Notes: generated from the sequence alone by a model not told the origin. 64,000 nt of DNA from Desulfosporosinus nitroreducens (GCF_023897015.1 NZ_JAMHFY010000008.1:62001-126000), one strand, 5' to 3'. Counted from the stretch's first letter, positions 9,137 to 17,597 are shown. Translations and numbers: made by a program.

Positions 9137-10486
9137 ATGGACATAATGGATAAATGTTTAATTGCCACGGCCGAAAGTTCATGTACCGAGAGTTTGTGTC
9201 CGGAATGTTTGCAGAGGATTCCAGCGCAAAGAGTGGTTCAGGGAGAAAAGGTTTATATGGTGAAACAATGCCCTGAACACGGGGAGTATCGAACTCTGCT
9301 TTGGCGGGGGAACCCTCAATGGGATTTATGGGTCAGACCAACGATTCCAACCCCTCCCAAGGAGTGTTTTACCCAGGTTGAGAGAGGCTGTCCTTTTGAT
9401 TGCGGCTTATGTGAAGATCATTACAAGACGACTTGTACAGCCTTGATAGAAGTTACGCAGCGTTGTAATTTGAACTGCCGATTTTGTTTTGCTAATGCAG
9501 GAACGGAGCTCGACGAACCTTCCTTGGCCGTCATAGAAGGGTGGTACAAAAACGTCCTTGCTGCCAGCGGCCCTGTCAATATTCAGTTATCCGGCGGTGA
9601 GCCAACCCTCAGAAATGACTTGCCGGCAATACTGGAGATGGGAAGGACATTGGGTTTTAACTTCATCCAGCTTAACACGAATGGCTTGCGACTGGCGGAA
9701 GATCCTGGCTTTGTGGGCCGATTGAAGGAAGCTGGTCTTAGTTCCGTGTTTTTGCAATTTGACGGTACAGAGGATTCGATTTATCAGGCAATCAGGGGTC
9801 GCAGGCTCTTTGAGGTTAAAGCCAAAGCGATAGAGAACTGTGCCCAACATGGGATTGGGGTTGTGTTAGTACCTACGCTGATACCAGGGATAAACACTCA
9901 TAATATCGGAGGAATCATCAAGTTTGCCCTGGAAAATCTTCCTGCAGTCCGAGGGGTGCACTTTCAACCTGTCAGTTATTTTGGGAGAATTCCTAAAGAA
10001 CCCCTGGATCAAGACCGGATCACACTCCCCGAAGTCATTCAAGCCATCGAGGAACAGACGGATGGACTCATCAAAGCAGCCAACCTGAAACCTCACAATG
10101 GACGCTGTTCTTTTAGCGGCAACTTCACGAGACAACAGGATGGCAGCTTGAAAGCAATTATCAATAATTCGTGCTGTGCCGGACCAGAGCGAGCGGATGA
10201 ATTAGCCAGAAAAACACGAACCTTTGTGGCCAGGCAGTGGTCAGGAGCAGAAAAGCTAACAATTGAGTCTCCCGTTAATAACTCATGGGATAATCTAATC
10301 CAACAGCTAAAAACCTATGCTTTTTCCATCAGCGGTATGGCCTTTCAAGACGTGTGGAATCTGGATATTGACAGATTAAAGAATTGCTGCATACATGTGG
10401 TAAGCCCTGAAGGCAAGTTAATTCCTTTTTGCGCCTATAACCTCACGGATAAGTTTGGGCACTCAATTTATCGAAGGGAGAGATAG
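9137..10486 (+). CDS. trsS: Radical SAM protein of the MJ0619/Tes-like type (TrsS-like, Cys form)
   Basis: 449 residues. The N-terminal part carries CPECLQRIPAQ (21-31), CPEHGEY (45-51) and GCPFDCGLC (84-92), a cysteine-rich preface known from the MJ0619 pterin methylase and tetraether synthase relatives. The radical SAM cluster motif CNLNCRFC is at 110-117, followed by SGGEPTLR. The tail contains NCCIHVVSPEGKLIPFCAYN, also typical of that group. No in-frame TGA is present, so this is not a selenocysteine version, although related proteins can be. The reaction is unknown. Its companions (methyltransferase, AMP ligase, nucleotidyltransferase, molybdenum enzyme) suggest modification of a cofactor or small acid. 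Confidence 0.8.
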   Translation: MDIMDKCLIATAESSCTESLCPECLQRIPAQRVVQGEKVYMVKQCPEHGEYRTLLWRGNPQWDLWVRPTIPTPPKECFTQVERGCPFDCGLCEDHYKTTCTALIEVTQRCNLNCRFCFANAGTELDEPSLAVIEGWYKNVLAASGPVNIQLSGGEPTLRNDLPAILEMGRTLGFNFIQLNTNGLRLAEDPGFVGRLKEAGLSSVFLQFDGTEDSIYQAIRGRRLFEVKAKAIENCAQHGIGVVLVPTLIPGINTHNIGGIIKFALENLPAVRGVHFQPVSYFGRIPKEPLDQDRITLPEVIQAIEEQTDGLIKAANLKPHNGRCSFSGNFTRQQDGSLKAIINNSCCAGPERADELARKTRTFVARQWSGAEKLTIESPVNNSWDNLIQQLKTYAFSISGMAFQDVWNLDIDRLKNCCIHVVSPEGKLIPFCAYNLTDKFGHSIYRRER

Positions 10487-10488
10487 GC

Positions 10489-11832
10489 TTGGGCATCAAA
10501 ACCACCTCCCTGGAGGGTTGGATAAAGCACAAGATTACCGGAGAAAGTTCAGGCGTCTTAACCCGAAAGTTGATTGAGGACTATCAGTTGGGCAAACTTC
10601 AAGAAACACTCAACTTGGTAACCAGTAAAAGTCGATTTTATCAACGTTTGTACTCTGGAGTAGATTGTAAGCTGTCAAGTTTACAAGACATCTCAAAACT
10701 GCCCTTTACTTCAGCCGAAGATTTAAAGGATAATCCTCTCGATTTCTTGTGTGTTCCTCAAAATGAGATCGACAGGATCGTCACTTTGCAGAGTTCCGGT
10801 ACCACGGGTAAACCTAAACGTTTGTTCTTTACTGAGGCGGATCAAGAATTGACCATCGATTTTTTTCAACATGGCATGTTAACCTTGGTAAAGCCCGAGG
10901 ACAGGGTTTTGATAATGTTACCTGGAGATACACCGGGAAGTGTCGGGGATTTATTGCGTATAGGTTTAGAAAGAGCAGGAGCAACAGGGGTTGTCCATGG
11001 TCTGGTTACGAATCCAGAGTCCACCCTAGAACAAATTAAACGGGACAATATCAACGTATTAGTAGGGATACCTACTCAAGTATTGAGTTTAGCGAGGTAT
11101 AAAGATTCCCAGGGCAACACTCCCTCTTTGAGTTTGAGAAATGTTTTATTAAGTACAGACCATGTACCTTGGGCTATTGTGGAAGAACTCGAAAGGGCAT
11201 GGGGGTGTAAGGTGTTTAATCACTATGGCATGACTGAGATGGGGTTGGGAGGCGGACTGGAATGTGAGGGCTTCTGTGGTTACCACCTCAGAGAAGCAGA
11301 CCTCTTTATCGAAATTATCGATCCCAGTTCAGGGCTGCCGGCTGTGGATGGGCAACTGGGCGAGATAGTCTTTAGCACTTTAACCAGATCAGCTATGCCT
11401 TTAATTCGTTATCGTACGGGTGATATTTCTAGGTTTCTGATAGGCCCTTGTACCTGCCACACGGTACTAAAGCGACTGGAACGAATAAAGTCCAGAGAAA
11501 AGGTTTATCTGACTTCAGCAGATTTCTTAACTATGGCAGACTTTGATGAGGTTTTGTTTGCGCTTGATAACGTTCTTGATTTCGAGGTGTCCCTAACAAA
11601 GAGCCTGCTAGAAAAAGCAAACTACTTACAACTCGATATTCAGCTAAAGGGACCTGTTTCCTTAGAAGCGAAAAGAAATGTTCAACTGGCTTTAGATAAA
11701 ATCCCTGTACTAAAGGGTGCCAGACAGAGCGGCAGGTTGAGGGTGCTCTTTTATCTATTCTCAAGCTCTGAAGTGACAGTTAGAAAAAGTACAGCTAAAC
11801 GACAGATTCAAGACAAGAGAGGGAGTGCCTAA
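10489..11832 (+). CDS. AMP-dependent acyl-CoA ligase, phenylacetate-CoA ligase-like (DVU_1553-like)
   Basis: 447 residues from TTG at 10489, ribosome site GAAGGGAGAG. The AMP-binding motif SSGTTGKPK is near residue 104 and the adenylate-forming YGMTE motif near 250; RYRTGD follows near 305. These match the PaaK/adenylate-forming superfamily. Such enzymes activate a carboxylic acid with ATP to acyl-AMP, then usually to acyl-CoA. In this operon it could activate the acid made by the aldehyde oxidoreductase or a biosynthetic acid. The gene starts 2 bases after trsS. Substrate unknown. Confidence 0.82.
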   Translation: MGIKTTSLEGWIKHKITGESSGVLTRKLIEDYQLGKLQETLNLVTSKSRFYQRLYSGVDCKLSSLQDISKLPFTSAEDLKDNPLDFLCVPQNEIDRIVTLQSSGTTGKPKRLFFTEADQELTIDFFQHGMLTLVKPEDRVLIMLPGDTPGSVGDLLRIGLERAGATGVVHGLVTNPESTLEQIKRDNINVLVGIPTQVLSLARYKDSQGNTPSLSLRNVLLSTDHVPWAIVEELERAWGCKVFNHYGMTEMGLGGGLECEGFCGYHLREADLFIEIIDPSSGLPAVDGQLGEIVFSTLTRSAMPLIRYRTGDISRFLIGPCTCHTVLKRLERIKSREKVYLTSADFLTMADFDEVLFALDNVLDFEVSLTKSLLEKANYLQLDIQLKGPVSLEAKRNVQLALDKIPVLKGARQSGRLRVLFYLFSSSEVTVRKSTAKRQIQDKRGSA

Positions 11833-12985
11833 ATTGCTTGCTAAACCAGGTGAGGATTTCTTAGCAGCGATCATAGTTGCCGCAGGATACTCTTTTCGAA
11901 TGAAACGCTTTAAACCACTTTTATCGTTGGGGGGAGACACAGTCTTAGAGAAAGCTGTGAATAGTTTTCTGAAGAGCGGGGTTGAGGATATCCGAGTGGT
12001 GGTTGGGCATCGGGCCAATGAATTGTGTCCAGTCTTAGATAGATTAGGAGTACAGACCATTGTTAACCCCAATTTTTCGGAAGGAATGTTCTCCTCAGTG
12101 ACAGCAGGAGTTAAAAGCTTGTTACCAACAGTCAAAGGATTTTTCCTATTACCGGTCGATAATCCTATCGTGAACAGGGAGACTTTGGAAAAGCTTCAGA
12201 GCACGTTCTTCACAACGGAGTTCGGCATTATCTATCCAACTTATCAGGGAATGAGGGGACATCCCCCCTTAATTTCCAGCCGCTATGTGAACAAGGTAAT
12301 GTCTTGGGATAAACCGGGGGGAATGAGAGCTTTATTGGAACAGTATGAACATGATGCCATCAATGTTGAGGTTGATGATCCGGGTATTTTACTCGACATG
12401 GATACACCGGAGGATTACCGGCAGATGCTGAAGTACTGTGGTGATACCGATCCCCAAGTCCCCACAGAAGAAGAGTGTTATACAATCTTAAAAAATGCTA
12501 ACACGTCTGTAAAGGTGTTTAATCATTGCAAGCAGGTAGCTCAGTTAAGCAGTGCAATGGGAAGCCATTTAATCAGGTCTGGCAGTAATTTGGACCTCGA
12601 ATTAATCAGGGCAGCTGCACTGTTACATGACTTGGCCAAAGGTGAACCCCACCATGCCCAAGTTGGAGCCGAAATGCTTGTCAATTACCCAAAGGTAGCA
12701 GAAATTGTTGCAGAACATACGGATATTTGTCTGAACCCGGGTGATTCATCCATAACAGAAAAAGAAATCGTCTATTTGGCCGATAAGCTTGTCATAGATG
12801 ACCAGATTATTTCACTCCAGGCTAGATTTTCTGGCCCCGTAGAGCAGTATAAAAACGATCAAGAGGTAACGGAGAAAATTAAGCAACGCTTAAGTAACGC
12901 CGAAAGAATCCAGACAAGAATAGAACAAATTATTAAGATACCTTTACATGAAATAAGGAAGGTTGATCTAGGGGGACAAGGCTAA
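11825..12985 (+). CDS. MobA/MocA-like nucleotidyltransferase fused to an HD hydrolase domain (DVU_1551-like)
   Basis: 386 residues, GTG start overlapping the previous gene by 8 bases. Residues 14-200 are a nucleotidyltransferase: IIVAAGYSFRMKRFKPLL near 16, LLPVDNP near 107, DMDTPEDY near 189. Residues 230-350 are an HD domain with NHCKQVAQLSS, LLHDLAKG and an EHTD motif. MocA makes molybdopterin cytosine dinucleotide, the cofactor of Mop-type enzymes, and that fits the operon. The HD domain, a metal phosphohydrolase fold, has no known job here. The specific nucleotide is an inference. Confidence 0.8.
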   Translation: MPKLLAKPGEDFLAAIIVAAGYSFRMKRFKPLLSLGGDTVLEKAVNSFLKSGVEDIRVVVGHRANELCPVLDRLGVQTIVNPNFSEGMFSSVTAGVKSLLPTVKGFFLLPVDNPIVNRETLEKLQSTFFTTEFGIIYPTYQGMRGHPPLISSRYVNKVMSWDKPGGMRALLEQYEHDAINVEVDDPGILLDMDTPEDYRQMLKYCGDTDPQVPTEEECYTILKNANTSVKVFNHCKQVAQLSSAMGSHLIRSGSNLDLELIRAAALLHDLAKGEPHHAQVGAEMLVNYPKVAEIVAEHTDICLNPGDSSITEKEIVYLADKLVIDDQIISLQARFSGPVEQYKNDQEVTEKIKQRLSNAERIQTRIEQIIKIPLHEIRKVDLGGQG

Positions 12986-14097
12986 TGGAAAAGGAAATAT
13001 ACCAAGGGCTTAAAAAAGCGAGTGACAAATATTTGGATGTGGCTCTAATTACAATTATAAGTGTGCTGGGGTCAACTCCCCGTAAGCCTGGCGCTAAAAT
13101 GTTAGTGTTTGCTGACGGAACGACTGTGGGAACCATCGGCGGAGGATGTGGAGAAGCAGAGGGGCGGCGGGAGGCTCTTAATGTTTTAGCATCTCACGCT
13201 CCGAAAGTTCATTATTTGAATATGACCGCAGACATTGCCCAGGAGGAGGGAATGGTTTGTGGAGGAATCATGGGATTGTTCATTGAATATTTAGGTTCTC
13301 AGAGCCCAGTGGAACAGGTCACTCTCATGAAGGATTATCTGTCAGCTGTCAATGAAGCTGCAAATCCTGTTCTCGTAACGGTGATAGAGGCAACTGAAGG
13401 GCGATTAGCAGGAAAAAAAATGTTCGTTAAGGATAACGGGGAGGTAACAGGTGATCTGGGTTTAGAAGAACTCACGAGAGTGGGACTGGAGAGCATCAAA
13501 TTAGGGGGTAAACGGTGTCAGCCGCTCTTAGTTAGTTTAGATTCTGAGTTTGAGCCGTGTGATACCACCGTAAACAAAGCAACATTCCGTTTTTTGGTGG
13601 AGACCCCGACTACAGTTGTCCAATTGTTGATTTTAGGAGCAGGCCATATTGCACATCCCCTCGCCACCATGGCCAAAATCGTTGGCTATGAGGTTACAGT
13701 GGTCGATGATCGTCGATCTTTTGCCAATTCGAATCGTTTTCCTACAGCTGATAAGATCATATGTGATGATTTTGAACGTGCCTTAGATGAAATAACGATC
13801 AATCCGCAAACTTTTGTCGTCATTATTACTCGTGGGCATCGTTATGACAAAATGTGTCTGTGCAAAGTAATTAATCAGTCAGCCTCCTATATTGGCATGA
13901 TCGGCAGCCGGAAGAGGGTTAAAGCCTTGCTTGAAGAATTGGAGGAAGAAGGAATTTCCTGTGAAGCCTTGCAAAGGCTGTATTCACCAATCGGCCTGAA
14001 AATTGGGGCAGAAACTCCTGAGGAAATAGCCGTAAGCATTCTTAGCGAGCTGATTAAGGTTCAGCGGGAGTCGAATCAGAACGGTAAACTAAAATGA
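12985..14097 (+). CDS. xdhC: XdhC/CoxI family molybdenum-enzyme maturation factor (copy 1)
   Basis: 370 residues. N-terminal XdhC domain with VLGSTPRKPGAKM near residue 28, TIGGGCGEAE near 51 and EEGMVCGG near 88. The C-terminal Rossmann domain has LGAGHIAHPLA near 217. XdhC proteins bind the molybdenum cofactor, help its sulfuration and insert it into xanthine-oxidase-family enzymes. The start overlaps the previous stop (TAATG). A close paralogue lies at 17800-18897. Its place here makes Mop the likely client. Confidence 0.9.
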   Translation: MEKEIYQGLKKASDKYLDVALITIISVLGSTPRKPGAKMLVFADGTTVGTIGGGCGEAEGRREALNVLASHAPKVHYLNMTADIAQEEGMVCGGIMGLFIEYLGSQSPVEQVTLMKDYLSAVNEAANPVLVTVIEATEGRLAGKKMFVKDNGEVTGDLGLEELTRVGLESIKLGGKRCQPLLVSLDSEFEPCDTTVNKATFRFLVETPTTVVQLLILGAGHIAHPLATMAKIVGYEVTVVDDRRSFANSNRFPTADKIICDDFERALDEITINPQTFVVIITRGHRYDKMCLCKVINQSASYIGMIGSRKRVKALLEELEEEGISCEALQRLYSPIGLKIGAETPEEIAVSILSELIKVQRESNQNGKLK

Positions 14098-14109
14098 GCA
14101 TAAAGAAGC

Positions 14110-14733
14110 ATGGTTAGAAAGCTTATTTATTTAGTAAGACACGGAGATATCGGACTAGAAAAAGAGAAACGCTTTATTGGACAGTCTGATCTGCCGCTAA
14201 GTACCCTTGGTCGTGAACAAGCCATCCTATTGAAGAAAATATTTAGCCGAGTACCTATAGATAACATATATTGCAGTGATTTATTAAGAGCTCAACAAAC
14301 TGCAGAGATCATTGCCTCTGCCCACCCTATCATTCCTACTACTTGTGCGGAGTTGCGGGAATTGCATATGGGCGTTTGGGAGGGAAAATCCTTCGCCGAA
14401 ATTAAAGCTAAGTATCCTGAAGAATTTAAAGAACGTGGTAAGGATATCGTGAATTACCGTCCACCCAAGGGAGAAAGTTTTTCTGACTGCTACGGTAGAG
14501 TGAAGCCAGTCTTTGAATACCTTTCCGAATCCGTTGAAACGACAATTTTAATTGTTGGACATGCAGGGGTAAACAGAGTAATCTTATGCCATGTACTAGG
14601 GATACCTTTAGAAAATGTCTTTCGACTTGAACAAAATTATGGTTGTGTTAACTTAATCACCAAGGAGGGTTTAAAGAACCGATTGAAATATTTTAACTAT
14701 ATAATAAATCGGGATCTATACAGAATGGATTAA
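14110..14733 (+). CDS. Histidine phosphatase family protein
   Basis: 207 residues. The catalytic RHG motif is at about 10-12 (LVRHGD), GQSDLPLSTLGREQA follows, and the second histidine lies in VGHAGVNR near 150. The fold is shared by phosphoglycerate mutases and alpha-ribazole phosphatase (CobC). It ends the sigma-54 operon, 12 bases after xdhC, so a phosphate removal step in the same unknown pathway is plausible. The substrate cannot be read from sequence. Confidence 0.8.
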   Translation: MVRKLIYLVRHGDIGLEKEKRFIGQSDLPLSTLGREQAILLKKIFSRVPIDNIYCSDLLRAQQTAEIIASAHPIIPTTCAELRELHMGVWEGKSFAEIKAKYPEEFKERGKDIVNYRPPKGESFSDCYGRVKPVFEYLSESVETTILIVGHAGVNRVILCHVLGIPLENVFRLEQNYGCVNLITKEGLKNRLKYFNYIINRDLYRMD

Positions 14734-14760
14734 ATTGTTCATAAACAATTTAATCCATTC
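14723..14760 (+). terminator. 17-bp perfect hairpin overlapping the end of the operon
   Basis: Arms 14723-14739 and 14744-14760 are perfectly complementary around a 4-base loop, and the gene's TAA (14731-14733) lies inside the left arm. It is followed by TTAGTTT rather than a long T run. Probably the operon terminator. Confidence 0.65.
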
Positions 14761-14805
14761 TTAGTTTAAGCATCGATTCGTTAATCTGTATTCTGAATAT
14801 CAAAA

Positions 14806-14856
14806 AGTGTTCCAAAACTTAACTGTGTTCCGAGCAAAGTGAGTTAAATTAGAACA
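14806..14856. promoter_or_regulatory. Possible upstream activator sites for the alcohol dehydrogenase promoter
   Basis: GTGTTCC occurs twice (14807-14813 and 14825-14831) in direct orientation 18 bases apart, and TGTTC (14826-14830) pairs with GAACA at 14852-14856. They lie 100-150 bases before the -24 element, where enhancer-binding proteins usually act. No activator family is recognised. Confidence 0.3.
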
Positions 14857-14952
14857 GTAAATAGTTTTAATTTAAGATAAAATTAGGATTATTTTTAATA
14901 ATGTCTTGAGAATCAATGGTTAGGTCCCGACGAAATCAAATATTCAGATTAT

Positions 14953-14968
14953 TGGCATGGGTCTTGCA
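14953..14968 (+). promoter_or_regulatory. Sigma-54 (-24/-12) promoter of the alcohol dehydrogenase gene
   Basis: TGGCATGGGTCTTGCA matches the RpoN consensus with GG (14954-14955) and GC (14966-14967) spaced 12. It shares TTGGCATG-N4-TTGCA with the promoter at 2372. Confidence 0.8.
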
Positions 14969-15019
14969 ATACTTTAAAGACAAGCGTAACAAACGCCAAG
15001 AAAAAGGAGGCAAATGTAT

Positions 15020-16183
15020 ATGTCAATTGTTCATCAAGTTTATGGGTATTTCATGCCTACAGTTAACCTTATGGGTGCTGGAGCAGCACAAGAAACAGGA
15101 AAGCAAGCAAAATTACTGGGTGGAAAAAAAGTTCTGCTAGTGACCGATGCCTATCTCGAAAAAATGGGTATGGCTCAGGAAATTGCTGACATAATTGAAA
15201 AAGAAGGCGTCAAAGTTGTAATTTATGGCGGTGCTGAACCAAATCCGACCGATAAAAACGTACATGATGGGTTTGACATCTATACCAAAGAAGGATGTGA
15301 CCTGATCGTTTCAGTTGGCGGGGGATCTTCCCATGACTGCGCCAAGGGGATTGGCCTTGTTGCAGGTAATGGCGGAAAGATTAATGACTATGAAGGCGTA
15401 GATAAATCTCCGTTGCCTATGGCTCCAATGATTGCGATTAATACCACTGCTGGTACGGCAGCTGAAATGACGAGATTCTGTATTATCACGGATGCTGCAC
15501 GACATATTAAAATGGCTATCGTTGATTGGCACGTAACTCCTAATGTCTCGATTAATGATCCCTTATTAATGATGAAACAACCTCCTAGTTTGACAGCTGC
15601 TACCGGAATGGATGCGCTCACTCATGCGGTTGAGGCATATGTATCTACAGCCGCCACACCACTGACCGATTCGGCCGCCTTAATGGCATTTAAACTAATC
15701 CCTAGATATCTGCGTCGTGCTGTAGCAAATGGTGATGATTTTGAGGCTCGGGACAAAATGGCTTATGCCCAATTATTAGCTGGAATGGCATTCAATAATG
15801 CTAGTTTAGGTTATGTTCATGCAATGGCCCATCAATTAGGTGGATTCTATAATTTACCTCATGGTGTATGTAATGCAATTCTTCTCCCCCACGTCTCACG
15901 CTTTAATATGATCGGAAATCTCGATCGTTTTGCAGAGATTGCTGAGGCAATGGGAGAAAATATTGATGGACTTTCTGTCAGGGATGCAGCAGAAAAATGC
16001 TTAACTGCAATCGCTACATTGTCTGCTGATGTTGGAATTCCTTCCGGGTTGAAAGAACTGAATGTCAAAGAAGAAGACTTTAAACTAATGGCTGGCAATG
16101 CCAAATTAGACGCTTGTCAATTCACCAATCCTCGTACTGCGACACTTGAACAAGTAATTCAAATCTATAAAAACGCTCTGTAA
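15020..16183 (+). CDS. Iron-containing (group III) alcohol dehydrogenase
   Basis: 387 residues from ATG at 15020. AGGAGG at 15005-15010 lies 9 bases before this ATG but only 3 before the in-frame ATG at 15014, so the later one is preferred. The NAD-binding loop is GGGSSHDCAKG near 95, and the metal site is HAMAHQLGGFYNLPHG near 262 with several histidines. The family interconverts primary alcohols and aldehydes with NAD(H) and Fe2+. It is a single-gene unit with a sigma-54 promoter and a strong terminator. Sharing the promoter type with the aldehyde oxidoreductase operon suggests a common alcohol-to-aldehyde-to-acid route. Confidence 0.93.
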   Translation: MSIVHQVYGYFMPTVNLMGAGAAQETGKQAKLLGGKKVLLVTDAYLEKMGMAQEIADIIEKEGVKVVIYGGAEPNPTDKNVHDGFDIYTKEGCDLIVSVGGGSSHDCAKGIGLVAGNGGKINDYEGVDKSPLPMAPMIAINTTAGTAAEMTRFCIITDAARHIKMAIVDWHVTPNVSINDPLLMMKQPPSLTAATGMDALTHAVEAYVSTAATPLTDSAALMAFKLIPRYLRRAVANGDDFEARDKMAYAQLLAGMAFNNASLGYVHAMAHQLGGFYNLPHGVCNAILLPHVSRFNMIGNLDRFAEIAEAMGENIDGLSVRDAAEKCLTAIATLSADVGIPSGLKELNVKEEDFKLMAGNAKLDACQFTNPRTATLEQVIQIYKNAL

Positions 16184-16212
16184 TTGGGAGTGTCTAATCA
16201 AATGAAATATAC

Positions 16213-16249
16213 AAAAAGCTCGTTGGGGAATTCCTCAACGAGCTTTTTT
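16213..16249 (+). terminator. Rho-independent terminator after alcohol dehydrogenase
   Basis: A stem AAAAAGCTCGTTG...CAACGAGCTTTTTT with a short GG-AATT-CC top is followed by a T run. Confidence 0.9.
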
Positions 16250-16257
16250 GTACTAGT

Positions 16258-16456
16258 CAGAAAGTATAATCTTTCCGTATATACTTTCTGGAAAGTCCCT
16301 TCTCGCCATCACGACACCTTGTCATCTATGGCGGTATACTAACCTCGAACATCCCTGTTCGAGTCTTGGCTACAGGGAGATTCGGCTATCCTTGGCCAGC
16401 GCATAAATGCAACTAAGGCTACCTCCGCGCCTGCAGCTTAGCGGTAGCCTTAGTTT
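16258..16456. other. Hairpin-rich non-coding block
   Basis: Three strong inverted repeats sit in tandem: 11-bp arms 16258-16268/16280-16290; 8-bp arms CTCGAACA/TGTTCGAG with a 4-base loop at 16344-16363; and 13-bp arms 16411-16423/16443-16455 followed by TTTTCTTT. No gene is seen in this 329-base gap. The last stem is oriented as a plus-strand terminator, so a small plus-strand RNA is possible. No known riboswitch class was recognised. Confidence 0.45.
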
Positions 16457-16512
16457 TCTTTACCAATATTTATATGCTCTTAAGACGTTCAGCTTGTCGA
16501 CATGCTAACTGA

Positions 16513-17535
16513 TTATTTTCCAAAGGAACAATGGGGATAGGTGCAGACCGGGCAGTCGAGACAAAGACCGCCACTTCCAAGTTTGACAATGTCGTGGCGT
16601 GTCAATCTCTCTCCCGTGAGCAATCTTGGAGCGACTAAATCAAAGGCCGTTGTCTTAGAATACATGACGCATCCAGGTAATCCCATAATGGGGACATCTC
16701 CCATATAGGCAAGCAGAAACATAGCACCAGGTAAAACAGGCGCACCATAAGTGATCAGTTCCGCTCCCATCTCTTTAATGGCTGTCGGGGTGACATCATC
16801 GGGATCGACAGACATACCGCCGCTAACTAGGATCATTTCTGCTCCCTTAGCGAGTTGATCACGAATGCTACCTTGTATCAGGGATACATCATCACTTGCA
16901 TAGGTTTGCTCTAAGACGGTTGAACCCCAATTTTCGACTTTTGAGCGCAGTACTGGACCGAATTTATCCTGAATTCGCCCGTGAAAAACTTCGCTGCCGG
17001 TTATCGTAATGCCGACCTTTGCAGGCTTTAGTGGCTTAACTTCCAAAATAGGAGTTGTAAATGTTTGGACGATTTCCTCTGCTTCGAGAATTACCTTCTC
17101 ATCAATCATTAGAGGAACAACACGGGTTCCCGCGACTTTGGCACCTTTTTTCACAGGGTAATGATTGTGAAGTGTGGAGAGAATGACCCCATCTAAGGTA
17201 TTCAAAGCTAAAATTCCGTCCACTGAAGAGTATAGAAGCCCATCGTGGGCAGCCATTAGGGTGATTTTCCCTTCTTTGGGCTCGTCAAGGATTAATCCGG
17301 AACCGGATACTGCGTGGGCGAGTCGCTCCGCGGCTTCATTCTCATGTATAAGGCCGGGCTTTTGATCCCAGACGTAAATATGTTCTTTGCCCATACTTAA
17401 GAGAACAGGGATATCCTCTTCACTTATGACATGTCCCTTGCGAAATCGAGGGCCTTTAATAACACCTGGGATAATTTGCGTCATGTCATGAATAAGAATG
17501 GCACCAACAGAATCACGCACTTTAATTTTTTCCAT
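16513..17535 (-). CDS. Molybdopterin-binding (MoeA/MogA-domain) protein with Cys-rich tail
   Basis: 340 residues; ATG at 17533-17535 behind GGAGG. The N-terminal half resembles the linker and substrate region of MoeA-like proteins. The C-terminal half carries the molybdopterin-binding fold: VGITITGSEVFHGRIQDKFGP near 173, LVSGGMSVDPDDVTP near 234 and MGLPGCVMYSKTTAFD near 284. The tail CLDCPVCTYPHC has four closely spaced cysteines, which standard MoeA lacks and which suggest an Fe-S or metal site. It is divergent from the second xdhC, so both probably act in molybdenum cofactor handling. Confidence 0.8.
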   Translation of the reverse strand: MEKIKVRDSVGAILIHDMTQIIPGVIKGPRFRKGHVISEEDIPVLLSMGKEHIYVWDQKPGLIHENEAAERLAHAVSGSGLILDEPKEGKITLMAAHDGLLYSSVDGILALNTLDGVILSTLHNHYPVKKGAKVAGTRVVPLMIDEKVILEAEEIVQTFTTPILEVKPLKPAKVGITITGSEVFHGRIQDKFGPVLRSKVENWGSTVLEQTYASDDVSLIQGSIRDQLAKGAEMILVSGGMSVDPDDVTPTAIKEMGAELITYGAPVLPGAMFLLAYMGDVPIMGLPGCVMYSKTTAFDLVAPRLLTGERLTRHDIVKLGSGGLCLDCPVCTYPHCSFGK

Positions 17536-17581
17536 GTGGCAGCCTCCAATACATCATAAAGGTAAGTTTGTATGATACATA

Positions 17582-17597
17582 TTTCAGTCAGCTGAAA
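17582..17597. promoter_or_regulatory. Palindrome in the divergent intergenic region
   Basis: TTTCAG-TCAG-CTGAAA is a perfect inverted repeat 47 bases before the start of the minus-strand gene, within a 264-base divergent region. It is a candidate operator; no regulator is assigned. Confidence 0.35.

Noticed and set aside
9137-10486. Selenocysteine-containing radical SAM protein
   Set aside because: The frame has no internal TGA and stops at TAG; cysteines are present throughout.
16258-16456. Molybdenum-cofactor riboswitch
   Set aside because: The terminator stem is oriented for the plus strand, away from any molybdenum gene start, and I could not match the known riboswitch core.
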